IMG/VR virus record: IMGVR_UViG_3300031951_000283
Span: 1-47,403 of that record
Length of the DNA: 47,403 nt
DNA from: a virus
Strand: one strand, 5' to 3'
The notes under the pieces were generated by a model that had not been told where the DNA came from, ran no database searches, and saw only the letters and a list, made by a program, of their open reading frames with translations. Positions 9,203 to 17,643 of this stretch are shown one piece after another. Every line of letters starts with the position of its first letter. The first letter of the stretch is position 1. The position numbers were made by a program, and so were the translations under genes.

Positions 9203-9958
9203 CTAACTCCTAATTCCATTTTCTGGATCCCATGCTTTAATTGACTCATCATCTGGAAAAATTCTGTGATACTTTTTATTAAAATCTGGCTTCACTTCTC
9301 CAGTATGCTCTAGAATTTCCCAGAAGAACGGACAAGTATATCGGACTCCGTTTTTAATTTTAGTAACTCCGTGAACATAGTTCATGTCTCCTGGGAAAAA
9401 GTATGCGGATCCACGCTTTGGCTTAAATTGTATTCCTTGATTTGGGAAATATAACTCTCCACCCTCGTAGTCATCATTTATATAAAATAAACTTGCTATA
9501 TCATAATTTGGAAAATCATTCGGTGTCCCAGCGTCTGGGCCAGAATGTAATTCTTTATCTGCGTGTGGCATTTGGAATTGTCCTGGATTCCACTTTACAA
9601 TTGTTTGTCCTGTAGGCTGAACTTTTACATTAAAAAATTTTTCAATTACTGGTTGTAACTTATTGAATAGGCCTACTATGACTGGAACAATTGCTGGATC
9701 ATTTTGATTTAAAGATGGAGCACTGGCAACTCTATCCTTCCAATACTCTGCATCATAGATTACAGTTCCATTTTCATTTTTATGACTTTCGGTAACGTCC
9801 CAAATAGTTATGCTTCGTGCTGCCTTGTCTAAAAAGTCAACTTCTTCTTGTGTCATAAAATTTTCTAATTCAATTATATTTTCTGGGCCACTCCCAAAAA
9901 AACCTGAAGGGGTACTTGATGGCTTTCTAAATACTGTGACTGCATCTTCTGGTTTCAT
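9203..9958 (-). CDS. 2-oxoglutarate/Fe(II) dioxygenase, prolyl-4-hydroxylase-like (4)
   Basis: The 251-residue protein has MPHADKE (His132, Asp134), distal His196 in NYVHGVT and Arg206 in NGVRYTCPFFW. FYINDDYEGGELYFP is a near-consensus core strand shared with cyanophage dioxygenases. It is the first gene of the four-dioxygenase run; a TATAAT box ends 7 nt upstream of the ATG, so the run appears to have its own promoter. All catalytic residues are present, so an active hydroxylase is likely; its target is unknown. Confidence 0.87.
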   Translation of the reverse strand: MKPEDAVTVFRKPSSTPSGFFGSGPENIIELENFMTQEEVDFLDKAARSITIWDVTESHKNENGTVIYDAEYWKDRVASAPSLNQNDPAIVPVIVGLFNKLQPVIEKFFNVKVQPTGQTIVKWNPGQFQMPHADKELHSGPDAGTPNDFPNYDIASLFYINDDYEGGELYFPNQGIQFKPKRGSAYFFPGDMNYVHGVTKIKNGVRYTCPFFWEILEHTGEVKPDFNKKYHRIFPDDESIKAWDPENGIRS

Positions 9959-9965
9959 AATAATA

Positions 9966-9974
9966 ATTATATCA
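9966..9974 (-). promoter_or_regulatory. near-leaderless promoter of the four-dioxygenase run
   Basis: On the minus strand TGA-TATAAT ends 7 nt before the ATG at 9958. The 23-bp gap after the upstream gene has no Shine-Dalgarno sequence close to the start. Confidence 0.55.
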
Positions 9975-9981
9975 CAGGGTG

Positions 9982-10446
9982 CTACCCCTGTATTTTTGAC
10001 TTTATACCTAAATTATCAAAAAATCGTTCAATATTAAATCTCCAGTTATCCTTGCCAAAAGATGTGCCTATTTTATTACATAAAACTTCAAAATCCTTTT
10101 CGGATAACTTATCTTTAACTTCTAACAATGCATTAGTAACATCTATATAGTTTTGTCTTACAAAAGATGGATCTCCAGCCTGATTTCTTTTTAATACCTT
10201 TGTATTTACTTTTCCAGATGGTTCATACAGGGATACGGTAAGATGTGATCTTGCAAATCCAGCATCCTGGTACATTTCATATCCTGATACTGCATCAATA
10301 ATATTGTCATAAGAAATGATAGATCTAACAGGGGACTCACCATCTCTGGATACAGTAATAATATAATGATTTATTTTTTGGGCTTTTGCATTAGCAATAT
10401 ATTCATTTACAATATCTGTGTGGTTTGGTTTTAGTTTATCGCTCAT
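9982..10446 (-). CDS. hypothetical protein in the dioxygenase cluster
   Basis: This 154-residue soluble protein is not recognised. The middle (YIITVSRDGESPVRSIISYDNIIDAVSGYEMYQDAGFA) looks like an alpha/beta fold, and the C-terminus is helical and charged. The ATG overlaps the stop of the upstream DUF6065-like gene (TAATG), so the two are coupled. Its place between dioxygenase genes suggests, but does not show, a role in the same process. Confidence 0.7.
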   Translation of the reverse strand: MSDKLKPNHTDIVNEYIANAKAQKINHYIITVSRDGESPVRSIISYDNIIDAVSGYEMYQDAGFARSHLTVSLYEPSGKVNTKVLKRNQAGDPSFVRQNYIDVTNALLEVKDKLSEKDFEVLCNKIGTSFGKDNWRFNIERFFDNLGIKSKIQG

Positions 10447-11153
10447 TATAACCCTGATCTATCTACTACATTTAATTTTAAAGTTTTAACCTCATGAGAT
10501 CCTACAGAGTTACCTTTTTCATCTACCGCTTCACGATACCAGTCTGTCCACTGACCAGAGGAGTTAACTTCTTGTGCTGCATCACCGTATTCCCTATTGG
10601 CCTGTTGTCTTTTTTGATCTGGATCATTATAGGCTATAATCTCAACCGTTGTATTGTTAAGGTTAGTTAAAGAAATCGGAATAATTGTTGCAATCGGAGT
10701 TCCAGCCTTTATAACAACTTCCTGATTTGCCTTTTTTGCTTTAAGCGCTAAAGGTAGAGGGTTATCATAAAAAGATGTACTTATTAAATTAGACATTGTT
10801 TCAAAATCATCGTTAAAGTAATTAACTGGATTAATGGTTAAAATACTTATGTCTGGATCAGTTCTAAAAATTAAAGAAGTGTTAAGACTTATTGATGATT
10901 GTCCTCTACCAGCGTACGATCCTTGCGGACTAGTAATTTTAACATGTTGATCTGTTTGATCATTAATTCCATCCCAAAAAAATACTATATCTTCTTTGCA
11001 AGAAAGGTTCCACCCAACTACATTTGCTTGTGTAACAGGAAAACATCTATATGCATGTTTTTCAGATGTTAAATCCATCCAGTCTCTTTTAATAGACATT
11101 GGCTGAATGTCAAAATTACATCCATGTAGTTTTTCAACTGAAATGTTTAACAT
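10446..11153 (-). CDS. DUF6065-like (cupin-like) protein A
   Basis: The 235-residue protein has features recalled for DUF6065: an N-terminal segment with CFPVTQANVVGWNL, a middle with RTDPDISILTINPVN, and IKAGTPIATIIPI close to the end. The last element also occurs as IPAGTPYLQVLPF in the gene at 11848. Such proteins occur in phages next to dioxygenases and have no known function. It is coupled through TAATG overlaps to the dioxygenase upstream and the unknown gene downstream, suggesting joint expression. The family assignment is from memory of the motif pattern. Confidence 0.6.
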   Translation of the reverse strand: MLNISVEKLHGCNFDIQPMSIKRDWMDLTSEKHAYRCFPVTQANVVGWNLSCKEDIVFFWDGINDQTDQHVKITSPQGSYAGRGQSSISLNTSLIFRTDPDISILTINPVNYFNDDFETMSNLISTSFYDNPLPLALKAKKANQEVVIKAGTPIATIIPISLTNLNNTTVEIIAYNDPDQKRQQANREYGDAAQEVNSSGQWTDWYREAVDEKGNSVGSHEVKTLKLNVVDRSGL

Positions 11154-11836
11154 TATTCATCTGCCCATTTTGGATCATACATGTCTGGAGTATGATACTT
11201 TCTACTATAGTCTAGCATTGTTACAATAGAATACTTAGTGCCAGAGTGTACTGGCATTGCTTGATGTGGATACATAAAGTTTGAAGGGAATACATATAAA
11301 TCTCCTGCCTTTGGCTTTATGTTTAAATTTTGTAATCTAAAGTATAGTTCTCCACCATCATAATCATCATTTACGTATGCTACAAGAGATACTGTACAGT
11401 TATATGAAAATCCATGATCATGATGTTCTTTAAAGTGTTGTCCTGGACCATATTTAATAAAGTTAAATGATTCCCAATATTTTAATGGCATAATATTATA
11501 ATCTCTACGATAATCATCTACTGCTGGAGCCTGCACATCATAAACATCTTGCCATAATTGTTGAAGCAAAAGTGAGTCTTGACTTTTATCATTTTCGATA
11601 TCTGTCTTTTTAAATTTGAAATCATAACAATCACGATATTCTGGCATTAACTGTTTATACCCTACATATGCTGGTAGCCAGTGATAAGGCTTTCCTTCTG
11701 GAGATAAATCACCCCATGGTGCTGGTGAACCCAAAATGTTTTCTAATCTTTCTATGATGTTTAATTCTGGCTTAATTACATTTCTATAGCAAGTAATTCC
11801 AAACCCCAGTGTTTCCTTATCTGTCCAGGTTGACAT
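11153..11836 (-). CDS. 2-oxoglutarate/Fe(II) dioxygenase, prolyl-4-hydroxylase-like (5)
   Basis: The 227-residue protein has FKEHHDHGF (His138, Asp140), distal His191 in YPHQAMP and Lys201 in SGTKYSIVTML, where Lys replaces the Arg of several neighbours, as in animal and plant prolyl hydroxylases. YVNDDYDGGELYF is the family strand. It is closest in the window to the dioxygenase at 12617, sharing ESFNFIKYGPGQHF / EAFNFVKYEGEGKHF and VFPSNFMYPH / VFPSNYIYEH. A Shine-Dalgarno AAAGGAG lies just upstream. The substrate is unknown. Confidence 0.87.
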   Translation of the reverse strand: MSTWTDKETLGFGITCYRNVIKPELNIIERLENILGSPAPWGDLSPEGKPYHWLPAYVGYKQLMPEYRDCYDFKFKKTDIENDKSQDSLLLQQLWQDVYDVQAPAVDDYRRDYNIMPLKYWESFNFIKYGPGQHFKEHHDHGFSYNCTVSLVAYVNDDYDGGELYFRLQNLNIKPKAGDLYVFPSNFMYPHQAMPVHSGTKYSIVTMLDYSRKYHTPDMYDPKWADE

Positions 11837-11847
11837 GATATCTCCTT

Positions 11848-12627
11848 TTACCTATACTCTCTTCTTGTCCAAACTTTATCTTTATATACCCCGCCATCTG
11901 GCTGGCGATAAATATTTGCGTTGTCTACTATTTTAGCATATATGCTTGATGAATCTAATATCTCAATTTCATGCTCCCAGTTTTCTCTTTTAAATGGAAG
12001 TACCTGTAGATATGGAGTTCCTGCTGGAATAGTTCCTTCCCATCCCTCAATAATAAAAAATGGAAAACTACCAAGTAATTCAACCTTATCTGAGTCAACT
12101 ACTCCCGTAGTATTCATAAAAGGTAGGTCAAATCTATTCATTGGTGTCATGAAGAGAGCACTATATCCATCTGGTAACTTCATTCCCCAGTCTGGCATCC
12201 AGGCAAAGTGATCTTTATAATATCCTTGTGGATGTTCAAATTGTGGCATCGCTGGCCTAAATGTACAAAAATCTTTATACATTGGACTATCTATTATAAA
12301 ATCTAAAGACCCTTTATTGTTTTTAGTAAATTTAATATCACATGGAGTTCTAAAAACATACCCAGTAATAAAAGCATCCATGATTGCTGGACATGCTTTC
12401 CATGTTGGAATCATTCCATAATCGTCTATAGTTCCAGGTTTTGGAAATGGACAAACCTCTTTGGGCGCTTTATAGTATTCTCCATTTATTGGATTTTTGG
12501 CAAACCTATCTGCATCCTTATACCATTGTGGTATTTCTTTTTGTGTAGGTGTTGGAGCAGATTTACTTTCTTTTGTTAACCACGGGCGGTATGACTTAAA
12601 GGATATTTTATTAGACTCAGAAGCCAT
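11848..12627 (-). CDS. DUF6065-like (cupin-like) protein B
   Basis: This 259-residue protein begins with a Ser/Lys-rich segment, then IPQWYKDADRF, CPAIMDAFITGYVF, MTPMNRFDLPF and IPAGTPYLQVLPFKREN. The order resembles DUF6065-type proteins known from marine phages, which are thought to have a cupin-like beta-barrel; no enzyme activity is established. Its start overlaps the end of the dioxygenase at 12617 by 11 bp, and another dioxygenase follows 11 bp downstream, so it is embedded between two hydroxylase genes. A related protein lies at 33822. A partner or substrate-binding role is an inference from context. Confidence 0.6.
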   Translation of the reverse strand: MASESNKISFKSYRPWLTKESKSAPTPTQKEIPQWYKDADRFAKNPINGEYYKAPKEVCPFPKPGTIDDYGMIPTWKACPAIMDAFITGYVFRTPCDIKFTKNNKGSLDFIIDSPMYKDFCTFRPAMPQFEHPQGYYKDHFAWMPDWGMKLPDGYSALFMTPMNRFDLPFMNTTGVVDSDKVELLGSFPFFIIEGWEGTIPAGTPYLQVLPFKRENWEHEIEILDSSSIYAKIVDNANIYRQPDGGVYKDKVWTRREYR

Positions 12628-13339
12628 TTTTATGGCCTAACTCATTAATATCAGTCATGATTACGACACAATATTTTGTACCGCTCTTCATTGGAAGAGA
12701 TGCATGCTCATAAATGTAGTTAGATGGGAATACAGCAATATCTCCAACCTTCGGTGTGAGAGTATAGCCGTCTAATCTTGGAAATTGTATTTCTCCGCCT
12801 TCATAATCTTCATTGATATAGATAACAGCAGAAACAGTTGCATTGTATGCTGGACCGTGGTCTGCGTGGATATTAAAGTGTTTTCCTTCGCCTTCATACT
12901 TTACAAAGTTAAAAGCCTCATAATAAATTACATTGATGCCCCAATATCTTGCATAATCATCTATGCAAAACTTTAACTTTTGATAAATTTCTTCGTGTAG
13001 ATCAATAAGTTCGCTATTAAATTCATCTCTAGGACCAAGATTTTCTTGTTTATATTTAAAGTCTACAGCATCTCTTGCTTTTTTGATTGGTGTTGTAGAA
13101 TTTGTCACTTGTGCCTCTGACCACTTATATCTTTTTGTTCCGTCTAAATTTGATTCAAGTATATTAATATATCTATCTGCATCATCTTTATTAAAAACAT
13201 TTCTATAAACATTTAACCCAAGTCCTGGGTTTTCTACAACTATACCATTTGGTAATGTTTTTGTTGGATACCTGTTTGATGCTGTTTCTGAACGATCTTT
13301 CGTAAACCAGGGATTCTGGTTTTCATCATAAATTTCCAT
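12617..13339 (-). CDS. 2-oxoglutarate/Fe(II) dioxygenase, prolyl-4-hydroxylase-like (6)
   Basis: The 240-residue protein has FNIHADHGP (His158, Asp160), distal His212 in YIYEHAS and Lys222 in SGTKYCVVIM, with YINEDYEGGEIQFP as the core strand. The first 40 residues (NPWFTKDRSETASNRYPTKT) are polar and probably flexible. It follows the 146-residue gene at 13364 and has the Shine-Dalgarno GAAAGG. It is a paralogue of the dioxygenase at 11153. Catalytic residues are intact; the substrate is unknown, but the Phe/Pro-repeat protein is encoded just upstream. Confidence 0.87.
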   Translation of the reverse strand: MEIYDENQNPWFTKDRSETASNRYPTKTLPNGIVVENPGLGLNVYRNVFNKDDADRYINILESNLDGTKRYKWSEAQVTNSTTPIKKARDAVDFKYKQENLGPRDEFNSELIDLHEEIYQKLKFCIDDYARYWGINVIYYEAFNFVKYEGEGKHFNIHADHGPAYNATVSAVIYINEDYEGGEIQFPRLDGYTLTPKVGDIAVFPSNYIYEHASLPMKSGTKYCVVIMTDINELGHKNGF

Positions 13340-13363
13340 ACGTCTAACCTTTCAAAGTTAAAG

Positions 13364-13804
13364 TTATTCTGGTGTATTAAAGGAGGTTCCGTCCCAAGTA
13401 TATGACTGTCCGACAACTATACTTTGAGTTGATGGAACTTTTACCATAGACATACCTGTGGCTAATGCTGCACGAAACATTTCTGCTTTTGGAGTATCAA
13501 CTGCTGCTGCGATTCTTGCAACAACCACATTATTACATAAAAATGCATACAGGTCAAAAGAATCTAATTGTTCTTGTGTTGCTTCTAATAATTTTGGACC
13601 AGCAACTCCTCCAGAAAATGAAGATCCGTTCCATGTTGCTCCGTATAAGGCTGTTTGCTTGTGTGAGTTTGCGTCAATTGCTGTAATTGGTAGTCCAGTT
13701 TCATAGGCTGCATCAAGATCATCCATAAATTTTTGAACAGGCTTATGAAAAGTTGCAATAACATCATATAGGTTATTGTTTATATTTACTAATACTGCGT
13801 ACAT
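13364..13804 (-). CDS. hypothetical protein, possibly fibre-associated
   Basis: The 146-residue protein has no recognised domain. It starts MYAVLVNINNNLYDVIATFH and has two similar tracts (ALYGATWNGSSFSGG and VVGQSYTWDGTSFNTPE), a W-[DN]-G-[ST]-S-F motif common in phage structural and tail-accessory proteins. It sits between the Phe/Pro-repeat protein and the first dioxygenase and has a strong Shine-Dalgarno (AAAGGAG) plus a TATAAT box upstream. A structural role is likely but unproven. Confidence 0.65.
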   Translation of the reverse strand: MYAVLVNINNNLYDVIATFHKPVQKFMDDLDAAYETGLPITAIDANSHKQTALYGATWNGSSFSGGVAGPKLLEATQEQLDSFDLYAFLCNNVVVARIAAAVDTPKAEMFRAALATGMSMVKVPSTQSIVVGQSYTWDGTSFNTPE

Positions 13805-13827
13805 TAATAATCTCCTTTAGTACTTTT

Positions 13828-13836
13828 ATTATAGCA
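13828..13836 (-). promoter_or_regulatory. promoter upstream of 13364-13804
   Basis: On the minus strand TGC-TATAAT lies 23 nt before the ATG at 13804, with AAAGGAG in between. It probably drives the 146-residue gene and the dioxygenase genes that follow. Confidence 0.5.
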
Positions 13837-13843
13837 CATGTTA

Positions 13844-13879
13844 TTTAATGAGGGCATATTTTTATATACCCTCACTAAA
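13844..13879 (-). terminator. hairpin after the Phe/Pro-repeat gene
   Basis: TTTAATGAGGG (13844-13854) and CCCTCACTAAA (13869-13879) form an 11-bp stem with one G-T pair and a 14-nt AT-rich loop, 1 nt past the stop codon. There is no long U-run, so termination is plausible but not certain. Confidence 0.55.
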
Positions 13880-13880
13880 T

Positions 13881-14840
13881 TTAACAAGCACATGCTCTTC
13901 CTGGGCAACATATTGAACATCTCCAGCAATATCCGCATGTACATCCGCCGAATGTTGGGAAGAACGGTGGGAAGAATGGGAAGAATGGGAAGTAAGGGAA
14001 GAACGGTGGGAAGAATGGGAAGTAAGGGAAGTAAGGGAAGAAAGGTGGGAAGAATGGGAAGTAAGGGAAGTAAGGGAAGAACGGTGGGAAGAATGGGAAG
14101 TAAGGAAAGAATGGGAAGAATGGTGGGAAGAATGGGAAGTAAGGGAAGAATGGGAAGAATGGTGGGAAGAATGGGAAGAATGGAAAGAATGGGAAAAACG
14201 GCGGGAAGAATGGGAAGAATGGTGGTGTAGTAGTAACGTTATTTGTAGTTACACCAGTTGACTCTCCACATGCATTTGAAAGATAAATTGTATAAGTCTG
14301 TGACCCTGGACTTGTTCCTGGATCATTAGCATTATATGATGTTGCAGAAGGTGAGATACCAGTATAACTTGACCCATCTGAGCCAGTAATTCTAATTGAT
14401 GTTAATGCACTACCTCCAGTTGCTGATCCAGTTGGAAGAGTCCAAGAAATTGTATTTGTGTTAGCAGATGAAGCAGATGCTGAAACACCAGTAGGATTGT
14501 CTGGTATTGTTGTCACTGTTACTGCAGATGAAGCAGATGATGCTGCTGATGTTCCAGAAGCATTTGTTGCTGTTACTGTAAATGTAGGTGTTGCTCCTGC
14601 AGCAATTCCAGTTACGGTAATTGGAGATGAGGCTCCTGTAGCAGACTGTCCTGTAGATGCATAAACTGTATAAGACGTTGCTGGAGGAGATCCTGCTGGT
14701 AGATTAAAGGCAACTGATACAGCACCGTTATTATATGCTCTTCCAGAACATGTGTTCGTTGGAACAACATCAATTGGTGGCTTTGGCTCCAAGAAGTCAT
14801 TTGCTGCTGCAGACTTTTTACCTACTTTTTTAGTTGCCAT
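13881..14840 (-). CDS. Fn3-like protein with Phe/Pro repeat and Cys-rich tail
   Basis: The 319-residue protein has a basic N-terminus, then two fibronectin-type-III-like modules (about residues 24-112 and 113-205; note TSYTVYAS, PTFTVTATNASGTS, ISWTLPTGSATGG, QTYTIYLSNACGES). About 90 residues follow that contain almost only Phe and Pro in blocks such as FFPPFFPFFP, with an occasional Tyr (206-297). The C-terminus is CTCGYCWRCSICCPG ending in CAC, shared with the fibre at 27199. Fn3 modules are common in virion surface proteins. The Phe-Pro block is unlike known fibre shafts. The dioxygenase genes downstream make it a possible hydroxylation target (inference). No signal peptide or membrane segment is seen in the Fn3 part. 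Confidence 0.75.
   Translation of the reverse strand: MATKKVGKKSAAANDFLEPKPPIDVVPTNTCSGRAYNNGAVSVAFNLPAGSPPATSYTVYASTGQSATGASSPITVTGIAAGATPTFTVTATNASGTSAASSASSAVTVTTIPDNPTGVSASASSANTNTISWTLPTGSATGGSALTSIRITGSDGSSYTGISPSATSYNANDPGTSPGSQTYTIYLSNACGESTGVTTNNVTTTPPFFPFFPPFFPFFPFFPFFPPFFPFFPYFPFFPPFFPFFPYFPFFPPFFPYFPYFPFFPPFFPYFPYFPFFPPFFPYFPFFPFFPPFFPTFGGCTCGYCWRCSICCPGRACAC
13950..14225 (-). repeat. polypurine/polypyrimidine coding repeat (Phe/Pro codons)
   Basis: The plus strand is almost pure purine, with repeating GGGAAGAAT, GGGAAGTAA and GGTGGGAAG units. On the coding strand it is a run of TTC and CCA/CCC/CCG codons. Unit spacing is 9-12 nt with shuffled order, typical of slippage-driven length change. 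Such a tract could form triplex DNA. Confidence 0.85.
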
Positions 14841-14865
14841 TATTTATTCCCCTTTTTCTTATAAA

Positions 14866-17100
14866 TTACTTAAGATCTCCATAAACAACCCATGTATTTG
14901 CTGCTCTCTTCAAGAGAGTTGCAGATGACCATTGTGTACGTAGAGTTAATCCTGGAGTAGCATTTACTGTTACCCCTGCGCCTGCTGCAATTGCAACTGC
15001 GCCTGTATTTGTCTGAAGAACATCGATAGAAGTTCCAACTGGGAAATTCAATGTTGAGTCTGCAGGAATTGTAACGCTTACTGCTGAACCACCAGTGTGA
15101 GAAACCTCAATAAGTGAGTCTCTTTCTGTTAATGATCCAAGAGTATACGCTGCTGTCTTTTGAATAATTGGTGTGCGTGAAGGAACACCTTCCTTTGTCT
15201 GTGTACCGTCTGAGAAGACTACGCCAGATGAAGGGGTTACAGTTGTTGCTTCAAGTGCTGCAACTGCAAGGTTATCAAGTGATCCCTGACCAAAGTTAAC
15301 TGTTGTTGAAGGTTCTGTAGTTACACCCTTAAACAACTTCCACTTATCGTCAGATACGTCTCTAACAATACCTGAGTGCTTTGCTGCACCATCATTGTAT
15401 GCTACAACAAGACCAAGGTCTACGGTGTTTGCTGCATTTTGATGAGCAAGTTGAACCATATTATCTTCGATTGTAATAGATGTTGCTGATGCTGAGAAGT
15501 TAGTTCCGTTAACTGTAAAGTCTCCGTCTACTACAAGATTTCCGTCAACTTCTACGTTACCTGTAAAGTTTGCTCCTGCAAGAGAAGCCTTTGCATCAAG
15601 TGCTGTCTGTGTAGCAGTTGAAACTGGCTTATTAGCATCAGATGTGTTATCAACATTTCCAAGTCCTACCATAGACTTTGTAATACCTGCTACAGTGCCT
15701 GTAAATGTTGGTGACTCAAGGTCTGCCTTTGCAGCAAAACTTGCTGAAAGTCCATCAATCTTAGACTGTGCAATTGCTGCTGATGCATTAATATCTGCAT
15801 CTACAATTGTTCCATTTGCAATTTTCGCAGATGTTACTGCTCCATCTTCAATCTTTGCAGTTGTTACAGAGTCACCAGCAAGTTTATCTGCAGTTACGTT
15901 AGAGTCAACGATCTTTGCAGTTGTAACTGTATTATCTGTTGGTGTTCTTGTATCTGATAAACGAGCATCATCTGTAAGAACAAGATTTGCTGTATCTGCA
16001 ATTCCGTGTACACTTGTTGTGTCTGTTCTATGAGTTTCAATATCTGATAACAATGCTAATTGAGATGTATCAGCAATACCGTGAACAGTAGTTGTGGCAA
16101 GTATGTGGGTCTGAAGATCAGAATCCATAGCCAGTGCTGATGTGTCAGCAATACCATGTACATTTAGTGTGGCATCATTGTGATTTTCTAATTGAGTGCC
16201 AACATATGATTGAGTTGCAAGTTCAGCAACATCTCCAATGCCGTGTACGTTTGTTGTTAATGCATTGTGGGATGCTACCGCACCATTGGCCGCATCACTT
16301 GATGTATCATCTACATACTTTTTGCTTGCAGCGTGGTCAACATTTAATGGGAGAACTGGAAGAGTTAGATGTCCTGTCATTGTGTCGCCAGACTTAGCAA
16401 CTTTTTCTCCAACTAAACCAGTTATAGTTGCTGCAAAGTCTTGATCATTTGCAATAGCAACAGAAAGTTCATTTAGTGTATTTAATAGTTCTGGTGCTCC
16501 ACCAATAATTGCATTTACTCTACCCTGAACGAATTCAGTAGTGGCAATTTTTGTTGTATTGTCAGTACCGTCTTGGGTAACTGCTATTGAGTTTGCACCT
16601 AAATCTGCTGCAGTTAATGTCTTATTTGTTAATTCTTGAGTACCTGTTAATGTAACAACAGTACTGTCAATGTCAAATTGATTTGTACCAGCATTCCAAT
16701 CAATGCCATCGCCTGCAAGTGTTGACTGATCTACTTCAGCGTTAGAAACTGCATCTGCAACATCATCTAAAGTTGCAAGGTTTGCAGTATTAACAATTCC
16801 GTGAACATTTTGTGTAGCGTCTGTGTGTGTTGAGAGATTTGTTGCAACAGTAGTAATAAATGCTGGGTCGTCGCCAAGGGCTGCTGCTAGTTCGTTAAGT
16901 GTGTCTAGTACGCCTGGTGCACCATCAAGTATGGCATTTGCGTCTACGTAATAGTTTAAAGCAGACCATGCTGATGATCCGTTACCTATCTTAAATTTGC
17001 CTGTGTCGGTTTCAAAACCGATTTCACCTGCTGCTAAAATTGGATTTGCGCCTGTCCACTGTGATGCGGTTCCTCTGCGCTGTTGCATTCTTGTTGCCAT
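14866..17100 (-). CDS. long tail fibre with repeated VHGIADT shaft motif
   Basis: The 744-residue protein starts MATRMQQRRGTASQW then GEIGFETDTGKFKIGNG, the N-terminal attachment module recalled from phage tropism-determinant and fibre proteins. The shaft contains repeats of about 20 residues of the form H-x(4-6)-VHGI-x-(D/N)-TA-x-L (at least five copies), separated by LLNTLNEL-type turns. A triple-beta-helix-like region follows with ADKLAGDSVTTAKIEDGAV. The C-terminus (TIPADSTLNFPVGTSIDVLQTN) resembles a fibre head. It has the Shine-Dalgarno AAGGAGAG and a TATAAT box upstream. Role: host recognition or adsorption fibre. Confidence 0.85.
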   Translation of the reverse strand: MATRMQQRRGTASQWTGANPILAAGEIGFETDTGKFKIGNGSSAWSALNYYVDANAILDGAPGVLDTLNELAAALGDDPAFITTVATNLSTHTDATQNVHGIVNTANLATLDDVADAVSNAEVDQSTLAGDGIDWNAGTNQFDIDSTVVTLTGTQELTNKTLTAADLGANSIAVTQDGTDNTTKIATTEFVQGRVNAIIGGAPELLNTLNELSVAIANDQDFAATITGLVGEKVAKSGDTMTGHLTLPVLPLNVDHAASKKYVDDTSSDAANGAVASHNALTTNVHGIGDVAELATQSYVGTQLENHNDATLNVHGIADTSALAMDSDLQTHILATTTVHGIADTSQLALLSDIETHRTDTTSVHGIADTANLVLTDDARLSDTRTPTDNTVTTAKIVDSNVTADKLAGDSVTTAKIEDGAVTSAKIANGTIVDADINASAAIAQSKIDGLSASFAAKADLESPTFTGTVAGITKSMVGLGNVDNTSDANKPVSTATQTALDAKASLAGANFTGNVEVDGNLVVDGDFTVNGTNFSASATSITIEDNMVQLAHQNAANTVDLGLVVAYNDGAAKHSGIVRDVSDDKWKLFKGVTTEPSTTVNFGQGSLDNLAVAALEATTVTPSSGVVFSDGTQTKEGVPSRTPIIQKTAAYTLGSLTERDSLIEVSHTGGSAVSVTIPADSTLNFPVGTSIDVLQTNTGAVAIAAGAGVTVNATPGLTLRTQWSSATLLKRAANTWVVYGDLK

Positions 17101-17143
17101 TTATCTCTCCTTGTGGTATTTCTACCGTTTTATTTCTGTGCTA

Positions 17144-17152
17144 ATTATAACA
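17144..17152 (-). promoter_or_regulatory. promoter upstream of long tail fibre
   Basis: On the minus strand TGT-TATAAT lies 43 nt before the ATG at 17100, and AAGGAGAG sits 6 nt before the ATG. This is a leadered promoter, unlike several neighbours. Confidence 0.5.
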
Positions 17153-17158
17153 TCAGTT

Positions 17159-17614
17159 TTAGTTGAAATTATCTACTGCACTACCGCCATCGTAAACCAA
17201 GGTCCACGAGTTAGTATTATAAGACCCTCCATCTACTGGAGAACCTTGTGGGTCATTAAAACTACCGCCAGTAACGAACTGAGATACTATGAAACCAGTT
17301 CCATCAATTGCGGTATCGTGAATATGCTGGGGTAGATTCAATGTGTCATCAATTGATGCCATTGTCATCCATGAACCAGAATAATAAACATTAACTCTTG
17401 ATGTTAATGTATCAAACCATAAATCACCATCATCTGGTGTAGAGGGAGCGGTAGATCCGACAACCATGCCACTAGCCAATGAATCAACATATGCCTTAGT
17501 AGCAGCATGTGTATCTAATGTAGGGGTTCCTACTGATACCGTTCCTCCGAACTCACCGCCACCAGTGACGATAAGTCCATTTTTAACCTTGAAGTCCTTG
17601 TTGACTGTTGCCAA
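17159..17614 (-). CDS. short tail fibre / fibre-like structural protein
   Basis: The protein has about 151 residues. The chosen start is TTG at 17614, which has GAGGGAG 8 nt upstream; the in-frame GTG at 17623 would lie only one base from that site. The N-terminus ([14 protein letters not shown]) is nearly identical to that of the 626-residue fibre at 17644, so both probably use the same attachment module. The middle has THAATKAYVDS and DGDLWFDTLTSRVNVYYSGSW, standard phage-fibre motifs. Role: fibre or baseplate decoration. Confidence 0.75.
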   Translation of the reverse strand: MATVNKDFKVKNGLIVTGGGEFGGTVSVGTPTLDTHAATKAYVDSLASGMVVGSTAPSTPDDGDLWFDTLTSRVNVYYSGSWMTMASIDDTLNLPQHIHDTAIDGTGFIVSQFVTGGSFNDPQGSPVDGGSYNTNSWTLVYDGGSAVDNFN

Positions 17615-17643
17615 GATTACCACTCCCTCTTTTGTTTAATTTT

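Noticed and set aside
13838-14230. A plus-strand frame rich in Gly-Arg-Met-Gly repeats
   Set aside because: It is the opposite strand of the Phe/Pro repeat; the minus-strand frame has Fn3 modules, a proper ribosome site and the shared Cys tail.
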